From contig NC_013216.1 in the NCBI RefSeq assembly GCF_000024205.1, positions 868,001 through 932,000 of the forward strand: 64,000 nucleotides of DNA, written 5' to 3'. Source of the stretch: Desulfofarcimen acetoxidans DSM 771. GTDB taxonomy: Bacteria > Bacillota > Desulfotomaculia > Desulfotomaculales > Desulfofarciminaceae. Made by a program: the position numbers and the translations under genes. This document shows, piece after piece, positions 56,674 through 64,000 of the stretch (positions within the stretch are counted from its first letter, which is position 1; the number at the start of each line of letters is the position of its first letter). The notes beneath the pieces are model-generated. The model had not been told where the DNA came from. It did not search any database and saw only the letters and a list, made by a program, of their open reading frames with translations.

Positions 56674-58365
56674 ATGAAAAGTGATAAAATACGCCTTACA
56701 CTTGGTGATTGGCAGTGGAATGCATCCGTTATCGGCTTCATTAACATTGTGGGGGAGGAAAATGTTTGCCATATTGAAGCGGATACGGTTGAATTTTGGC
56801 CGGAAGCTCTTGATGGGTTTGAAAACAAATATTTTGCATATTTTATCAACACCTATGAAAAAACTCTATCATGGTACAAAATTGTTAACTTTCAGGACAG
56901 GCTTAACACATACGAAGAAAACAATTTTGAGGAATTTGACCTAAAGGCTTTAGAATTTTTGAATGTATATATAAAAGATGTAAAGCGCTACATCAAAAGT
57001 AATAGCTATAAGGCGGCATATGAGTTGATAGATTCAGAAGTTGAACTGCTTTCCTTTGAAAAACAGCTTATCACCATTAAAGAGCCGAAAAATCAACAGA
57101 GATTTGATGTGGACAAGTCCGAAATTGTTAATGAAGTTAAGCGAAGATTTCTCCTTTTGCAGCAGATTATTAATTACTGTGCAAGTTCTGAAGGAAGAAG
57201 GTACATCGGTGCTAAAAATGCCATTTACAATATTATTAATAATGCCTGGAATGGTGTGAGTTTTCTTAATTCACAGACAAAGGAAAAGAATATCTATTCT
57301 GATTACAAAAGCTATTTTGTTGATACGGCTACCGGTTATCTACAAAGTGAAAAAGGCAAATATAAATATAATTGCTTTGTCTGCGATGCTCCAATAAAGG
57401 ATATGAGCAATGATTTAAGTTTCCTGAATGCAACGGGCTTTGATGTTGCAAGAAAGTCTTCTCATGTATGGAACTTTCAAAATGACATAACCATTTGCCC
57501 TCTGTGTAAATTAATATACTCCTGTTTGCCTGCGGGGATTATCTACACTTACAACAGGGGGATTTATATCAATCAAACTATCAAACTAAAAGATGCCGTA
57601 CGGATAAATAATAAAATCAAAAGCAGAATATTGCGTTCACAAGATGGTAGTATGCGCCCTATATACCATGCATTAGTTAGTGTATTGCATGAGCAGGAAA
57701 ATGACTCTGCCAAATATGAGCTTGCTGATGTACAGGTAGTGCGTTATGAGAATGAAAGCTACCGCTTTAACATTTTGGCCAAACCAATGTTGCAGATAAT
57801 AGTAAATTCTAAGAAAGAATTAGACAGTCTGATAAGAGTGAATTTTATTGAAAACGGCAGAAATATCAATGTTTACGATGAGGTCATTGGACGAATTTTC
57901 AATAATCAAAACTTGTTTACTCTTATACACAAAATGCTGTACGGCAAGCTTTCCGATGCATCAAAATGCTATTTTAACGGGTCGCATGTTAGAAATGTGT
58001 TAATAATCAACCAATTAATATGTAGTCGTTTGGGAGGGATGAAGATGGATAATACCTATCTAGTTAAAAAATCAAGAGAAGCGGGAGAGTCGCTGCGCAA
58101 TAAATATTTCAATAAAGATTCGAATCATAAGCTGGCAGGAATTTGTTACCGGCTGCTCAACGCACTGAAAACCACTAATGAAAACATGTTTATGGATGTG
58201 ACACTTAATTGTTATCTTTATGTGAATAGTCAAGTTCCAAAGGTTATTACAGATGCTTTGGGTAGGGGAAAGGACTTTAGTACAATGGGCTATGCCTTTG
58301 TGTCAGGACTGATAGACGGGCAAGACGGAAGCGGTAATAAGGAGAAAAAGGCTGAGGGGGAATAA
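56674..58365 (+). CDS. cas8b: Type I-B Cascade large subunit (Cas8b/Cst1-like)
   Basis: A protein of about 563 residues with the Cst1 (Tneap subtype) outline: an N-terminal WQWNASVIGFINIVGEENV motif, and a zinc-finger-like pair of CxxC motifs (YNCFVCDAP about residue 238, ICPLCKLIYSCLPAG about 275). The large subunit recognises the PAM and recruits Cas3. Sequence is variable, so assignment leans on position between cas6 and cas7 plus the Cys motifs. ATG 56674 is seven bases after AGGAGG. Confidence 0.85.
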   Translation: MKSDKIRLTLGDWQWNASVIGFINIVGEENVCHIEADTVEFWPEALDGFENKYFAYFINTYEKTLSWYKIVNFQDRLNTYEENNFEEFDLKALEFLNVYIKDVKRYIKSNSYKAAYELIDSEVELLSFEKQLITIKEPKNQQRFDVDKSEIVNEVKRRFLLLQQIINYCASSEGRRYIGAKNAIYNIINNAWNGVSFLNSQTKEKNIYSDYKSYFVDTATGYLQSEKGKYKYNCFVCDAPIKDMSNDLSFLNATGFDVARKSSHVWNFQNDITICPLCKLIYSCLPAGIIYTYNRGIYINQTIKLKDAVRINNKIKSRILRSQDGSMRPIYHALVSVLHEQENDSAKYELADVQVVRYENESYRFNILAKPMLQIIVNSKKELDSLIRVNFIENGRNINVYDEVIGRIFNNQNLFTLIHKMLYGKLSDASKCYFNGSHVRNVLIINQLICSRLGGMKMDNTYLVKKSREAGESLRNKYFNKDSNHKLAGICYRLLNALKTTNENMFMDVTLNCYLYVNSQVPKVITDALGRGKDFSTMGYAFVSGLIDGQDGSGNKEKKAEGE

Positions 58366-58368
58366 CTT

Positions 58369-59980
<1,612 letters not shown>

Positions 59981-59991
59981 GAGGTTTTTCT

Positions 59992-62226
59992 TTGGATGAA
60001 AATGCATTAGCAAAATCAGCACCTAAGGAGGATATACAAACCCATACAGACAACCTGTTAAAGAATGTGAATTTATTAAAAGAATTATACCCCAATCTAA
60101 AAGTAGATTGGGGTCTGCTGCATTGGGCTTGTGTCTATCACGATTTAGGTAAGCTGCATTTTAAATTTCAGGATCGTATTAAAGGGATTAAACATCACCC
60201 GGGTGAAATACCCCATGGTCTTTTGAGCCTGGCCATGATTGATCACAAAGCTCTCAAGAATATGGGGTATGACAGAAATGCGATTAAACTTTTATATCAA
60301 GCTGTTGCCTATCATCACGACCGGAAAATGCCATTCCAAAATGAAGAGATTGAAAAAGAGTTTGCAGGCTTGTATCCTAATTTTGCAAGCTTTGAATATG
60401 ATAAGCTTCCAGAAAAATTGAAGATAGCGACTGAAATTAACCAGCGTTATTTTAGTGTAAACAAGAGATTTTATGAGGAACGTGACAAAGATCTGTTTTT
60501 TGAATTCATTATGCTGGAGGGACTGCTTAACCGCATGGATTATGCCGCCAGTGCAGGTATTCCGGTGGAGACTCCAAACGATTTCTTATCTGCTTCAATG
60601 GATGAGTTAATGTGTAGTTGGCAAGAAGTGGACGAGAATACCAATTGGAATGATTTGCAGATATATATGAGAAACAAGCCTGACAAAAACCTCATTGTAA
60701 TTGCACAAACCGGTATGGGTAAAACAGAAGCGGGACTTTTATGGCTAGGCAACGCCAAGGGCTTTTTCACTTTGCCCCTTAAAAGTGCTATCAATGCTAT
60801 TTACAAGCGGATATCAGAAAAAATAGTTCGTGAGAAAATGGATGAGAGGGTGGGGTTGCTTCATTCGGATACTTATATCAAATATCTTGAACAAGGAGAA
60901 AAGGATGAGAGTATATCCCTTGATACCTATTATACAAAAACAAGACAGTTGTCCCTGCCCTTGACCATCTGTACCTTAGACCAGCTATTTAATTTTGTTT
61001 TTCGCTACAGGGGTTTTGAGCAGAAACTGGCGACATTATCTTATTCCAAGGTTATCATTGATGAAGTGCAGATGTATTCTCCCGAATTAATAGCCTATCT
61101 TGTGCTCGGATTGCACTATATCACCCGTATGGAGGGGAAATTTGCCATTTTGACAGCAACATTGCCGACTTTATTTTTAGACCTGCTGCGGGAACAGGAT
61201 ATTATATTTGAACCGGCCCAAATATTCACAAATGATATAATCCGCCATAGTCTAAAGGTACTGGACGAGGATATTAACTCTAAGGATATTGTGGATATTA
61301 GTAAGCAATATGGCGGTAAGAAAATTCTTGTTATCTGCAACACTATTAAAAGTGCGCTTAAATTATATCATCAACTTGCTCAAGTGGCGGGTAAGCAGCA
61401 GGTTTGGCTCCTGCATAGTCACTTTACAAAAGAAGATCGATCTATCAAAGAAAGTCATATAATGGAAATGGGGAAAAGGGAAAATACTCAGTGCGGTATT
61501 TGGGTTGCTACACAAATTGTAGAGGCATCTCTGGATATTGATTTTGATCTGTTGTTTACTGAACTATCCGACCTAAACGGCTTATTCCAACGTATGGGAA
61601 GGTGTTATAGAAATAGGATTTTAGACATGGAATATAACTGCTTTGTATTTACCGGTGGCAATAAACGATGCAGCGGTGTGGGAGCGTTTATTGATAAAAA
61701 AGTTCATAATTGTTCAAAGGAGTCCCTTGTAGGTATTGATGGAATTATTACTGAAGGGCAAAAAATTGCTATGGTTGAGGAACTTTACACAAAGGAAAAA
61801 CTGTCTGATTATTATCGTAACATTAAAGAAAATATTGATTATGTAAAAAGCATTAATGAATATGAGTTTAGCAAAACAGATGTAAATAACAAGTTTCGCA
61901 GTATTGATACGGTAAGTGTTATCCCACGTGGCGTTTATAATAAGTATCCAGTAGAAATCAATGAGGCTATAAATATACTGAAAGCAGATTATAGTGGCGT
62001 TGATAAAAGTGAAGCGAGGGTGCACAGGGCAAGTGCAAGACGTATTATCGCTGAGCAAACCGTAGATATCCCCTTTTATTTGGCTCAAAAAATAATACTT
62101 AAAAAAATATATATTAACGCATATGAACAATTGTCTATTGCTGAGTGCGAATATAACAGTCAGGAGGGAATTATTAAGCCGGACATGAAGACAGGGGGCG
62201 AAGACTTTTCATCACATTCGTTTTAA
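59992..62226 (+). CDS. cas3: CRISPR-associated nuclease-helicase Cas3
   Basis: A 744-residue fusion of an N-terminal HD nuclease (VYHDLGKLHFKFQDRI, HHPGEIPHGLLSLA, AYHHDRK) and a superfamily 2 helicase (Walker A AQTGMGKTEAGLLWLG, Walker B VIIDEVQMYSPE, ILTATLP, motif VI NGLFQRMGRCYR). It is recruited by Cascade to degrade target DNA. TTG start ten bases after GGAGG. Confidence 0.95.
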   Translation: MDENALAKSAPKEDIQTHTDNLLKNVNLLKELYPNLKVDWGLLHWACVYHDLGKLHFKFQDRIKGIKHHPGEIPHGLLSLAMIDHKALKNMGYDRNAIKLLYQAVAYHHDRKMPFQNEEIEKEFAGLYPNFASFEYDKLPEKLKIATEINQRYFSVNKRFYEERDKDLFFEFIMLEGLLNRMDYAASAGIPVETPNDFLSASMDELMCSWQEVDENTNWNDLQIYMRNKPDKNLIVIAQTGMGKTEAGLLWLGNAKGFFTLPLKSAINAIYKRISEKIVREKMDERVGLLHSDTYIKYLEQGEKDESISLDTYYTKTRQLSLPLTICTLDQLFNFVFRYRGFEQKLATLSYSKVIIDEVQMYSPELIAYLVLGLHYITRMEGKFAILTATLPTLFLDLLREQDIIFEPAQIFTNDIIRHSLKVLDEDINSKDIVDISKQYGGKKILVICNTIKSALKLYHQLAQVAGKQQVWLLHSHFTKEDRSIKESHIMEMGKRENTQCGIWVATQIVEASLDIDFDLLFTELSDLNGLFQRMGRCYRNRILDMEYNCFVFTGGNKRCSGVGAFIDKKVHNCSKESLVGIDGIITEGQKIAMVEELYTKEKLSDYYRNIKENIDYVKSINEYEFSKTDVNNKFRSIDTVSVIPRGVYNKYPVEINEAINILKADYSGVDKSEARVHRASARRIIAEQTVDIPFYLAQKIILKKIYINAYEQLSIAECEYNSQEGIIKPDMKTGGEDFSSHSF

Positions 62227-62255
62227 AAAGGACATAAACACAAGGGGACGATTAT

Positions 62256-62744
62256 GTGCATATTACCGGAACCATGTTCTATTATTATTTTGTTTGTCAC
62301 CGGAAGTTATGGTGCTTTTACAATTATATCAACTATGAGAATGAAAGCGAAAAGGTGATATTAGGCAAGTTAATTGATGAAAGTGCATATGGCAGAGAAC
62401 ATAAACATATTATGATTGACCAAACCGTCAATGTTGATTTTATTAAGGATTGGCAAGTGCTTCATGAGATTAAAAAGAGCAGAAGTATTGAGGAAGCCTC
62501 TATTTGGCAGGTAAAATACTATTTGTATTTCCTGAATCAAAGGGGGATAAAAATCGAAAAGGGAATTCTTGATTACCCTAAAATAAAAAAGCGCAGAGAG
62601 GTTGTCTTACAAGAGGGTGATTCGGAAAAAATTGAGGAGATACTTATAAGCATAGAAAAAATCCTCCTACAAGAAAAAATGCCCCCACCCATTGAATCTA
62701 AAATTTGTAAAAGCTGTGCTTACTATGAATACTGCTATATTTGA
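62256..62744 (+). CDS. cas4: CRISPR-associated exonuclease Cas4
   Basis: A 162-residue RecB-like nuclease for spacer processing. An N-terminal Cys (YYYFVCHRKLWC) and the C-terminal ICKSCAYYEYC group should bind a 4Fe-4S cluster; the catalytic part has LHEIKKSRSIEEASIWQVKY. GTG start after AAGGGG. Overlaps the longer reading frame of cas1. Confidence 0.92.
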   Translation: MHITGTMFYYYFVCHRKLWCFYNYINYENESEKVILGKLIDESAYGREHKHIMIDQTVNVDFIKDWQVLHEIKKSRSIEEASIWQVKYYLYFLNQRGIKIEKGILDYPKIKKRREVVLQEGDSEKIEEILISIEKILLQEKMPPPIESKICKSCAYYEYCYI

Positions 62745-62755
62745 GGAGATATGAC

Positions 62756-63748
62756 ATGGCTGAAAGTTTCTACTTATTTTCAAATGGAGAGTTGCAAAGA
62801 AAGGATAACGTGCTTAGGATTACTGCTTCGGATGGGCGATACAAGGATATTAAGGTGGAGATGACACAAGATATTTATCTGTTTGGGGAGGTTGATTTAA
62901 ATACAAAGTGTTTGAATTATGCGGGTCAATTATCCATCCCAATTCACATATTCAATTATTATGGCTCATATACAGGCAGCTTTTATCCTAAGGAAAAAAA
63001 TGTTTCGGGTAAGCTGCTTATCGAACAGGTCAACCATTATACGGATAAGTATAAGCGGCTGGAAATAGCCAAGGCATTTATTGAAGCGGCTAGTTATAAT
63101 ATTTTGCGGAACTTACGTTATTACAGTGAGAGAGGCAGAGATCTGCAGGCATGCATGACAGAAATCAAAGGATTAAGGAAGGTTATTCCCCGGACAGAGG
63201 ACATTAATGAATTAATGGGAATAGAGGGATGTATTAGGCAAGCCTATTATAATAGCTGGAAAGATATTATCAATCAAGAGGTTGATTTTGAAAAGAGGGT
63301 GAAACGCCCGCCCGATAACATGATTAATGCGCTCATATCCTTTGTAAATTCACTGATATATGCAACCTGTTTGACGGAAATATATAAGACTCAGTTACAT
63401 CCAACTGTAAGCTATCTCCATAGTGCTGGGGAAAGAAGATTTTCTTTATGTTTGGATATTTCAGAAATCTTCAAACCGCTAATAGGTGATCGGTTAATTT
63501 TTTCTATGCTGAACAAGAATATGCTCACTGAAAAGGACTTTGAAAGCCAATCTAATTTCTGCTATTTGAAGGATAATGGACGTAAGCGGTTGCTTCAGAA
63601 GTATGACGAAGATTTGAAGCGTACTATTCGGCATAAGGTTCTAAATAAAAACGTATCTTATCGATATTTAATCCGGCTTGAGTGTTATAAACTAATTAAG
63701 CATCTAATGAGTGATAAAAAATATGAAGGATTTACAATTTGGTGGTGA
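62756..63748 (+). CDS. cas1: CRISPR integrase Cas1
   Basis: A protein of about 330 residues that integrates new spacers together with Cas2. Catalytic residues: glutamate in LMGIEGCIRQAYY, histidine in LHPTVSYLHSAGERRF, and the acidic LCLDISEIFKP. ATG 62756 follows GAGGAG at a good distance; an in-frame upstream start at 62741 overlaps cas4. Confidence 0.95.
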   Translation: MAESFYLFSNGELQRKDNVLRITASDGRYKDIKVEMTQDIYLFGEVDLNTKCLNYAGQLSIPIHIFNYYGSYTGSFYPKEKNVSGKLLIEQVNHYTDKYKRLEIAKAFIEAASYNILRNLRYYSERGRDLQACMTEIKGLRKVIPRTEDINELMGIEGCIRQAYYNSWKDIINQEVDFEKRVKRPPDNMINALISFVNSLIYATCLTEIYKTQLHPTVSYLHSAGERRFSLCLDISEIFKPLIGDRLIFSMLNKNMLTEKDFESQSNFCYLKDNGRKRLLQKYDEDLKRTIRHKVLNKNVSYRYLIRLECYKLIKHLMSDKKYEGFTIWW

Positions 63749-63750
63749 TT

Positions 63751-64000
63751 ATGTACATTATATTAGTATACGATATCGAGATGGATGAGGGTGGAGCGAA
63801 AGCATCAAGAAGAGTTTTCAAAACCTGTAAAAAGTATCTTACTCATATACAAAAATCAGTATTTGAGGGCGATATTACACCATCCTTGCTGCAAAAGTTA
63901 CGAATAGAGCTAGACAAGTTTATTAGAAAGGATAGGGATTCGGTATTAGTATTTAAAAGTAGAGAAGAGCGTTGGCTTCAAAAAGAATTTTGGGGAAAAG
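63751..64000 (+). CDS. cas2: CRISPR-associated protein Cas2, cut by window end
   Basis: From the ATG at 63751, two bases after the cas1 stop, 83 codons read YIILVYDIEMDEGGAKASRR and further, with the Cas2 N-terminal strand and catalytic-type aspartate (VYDI), then RKDRDSVLVFKS. A normal Cas2 is about 85-95 residues, so only the last few are missing. A GGTGGTG site overlaps the cas1 stop. Confidence 0.93.
   Translation, partial: MYIILVYDIEMDEGGAKASRRVFKTCKKYLTHIQKSVFEGDITPSLLQKLRIELDKFIRKDRDSVLVFKSREERWLQKEFWGK

Overview
This 64 kb window looks like a chromosomal segment of an anaerobic, spore-forming member of the Clostridia, most like the Desulfotomaculum/Pelotomaculum group (Peptococcaceae in the broad sense). 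The basis is gene style: copper-amine-oxidase-type stalk proteins, a selenoprotein SelD, DUF1540, a TRAP-type trp leader, T-box control, a type I-B (Tneap-like) CRISPR-cas operon, and many IS607, IS200/IS605, IS110 and Rhs elements. AT-rich intergenic DNA, GTG/TTG starts and strong GGAGG sites fit. The lineage is inferred from gene content; no rRNA is present.

Layout. 1-8.4 kb: an edge-truncated membrane protein, integrase and sigma-factor debris, an ECF sigma/anti-sigma pair, two secreted stalk-domain proteins, an IS607-family element (tnpA broken by an amber codon, TnpB, candidate omega RNA) and a Phd/ParE toxin-antitoxin pair. 8.8-15.4 kb: an IS110 transposase with a structured upstream leader (candidate bridge RNA), recombinase relics, katG preceded by the first codons of a lost peroxiredoxin gene, and a non-coding stretch holding two paralogous structured RNA-like elements whose stems co-vary. 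15.9-28.1 kb: a large secreted Rhs/YD-repeat polymorphic toxin with its putative immunity gene, then two downstream tandem copies of the Rhs tip/immunity cassette on a unit of about 2.65 kb, the last one decayed, and a frameshifted repeat protein. 28.5-41.7 kb: a LysR regulator, selD with an in-frame UGA and bSECIS-like hairpin, a TIM-barrel protein, housekeeping and regulatory genes, an orphan DNA methyltransferase, and a phosphomannomutase/phosphoglucomutase. 42.1-46.1 kb: an IS200/IS605 element (tnpA, tnpB, candidate omega RNA) that has clipped the end of a PAS histidine kinase.

46.2-55.7 kb is an aromatic amino acid superoperon. A phenylalanine-type T-box plus a second, partial T-box precede an ACT-like DAHP synthase and a prephenate dehydratase-ACT-chorismate mutase fusion. 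A leader with about ten (G/U/A)AG triplets, overlapping antiterminator/terminator hairpins (TRAP-type), then precedes trpEGDCFA and a second, unregulated-type DAHP synthase. trpB is absent: trpF runs directly into trpA. 55.9-64.0 kb is a type I-B cas operon (cas6-cas8-cas7-cas5-cas3-cas4-cas1-cas2), with cas2 cut by the window end and any CRISPR array lying outside.

The strongest candidates for a second look are the tandem Rhs-tip/immunity amplification, the co-varying RNA pair at 14.25-14.50 kb, the hidden selenocysteine SelD, and the layered T-box/TRAP control of an aromatic operon that lacks trpB.
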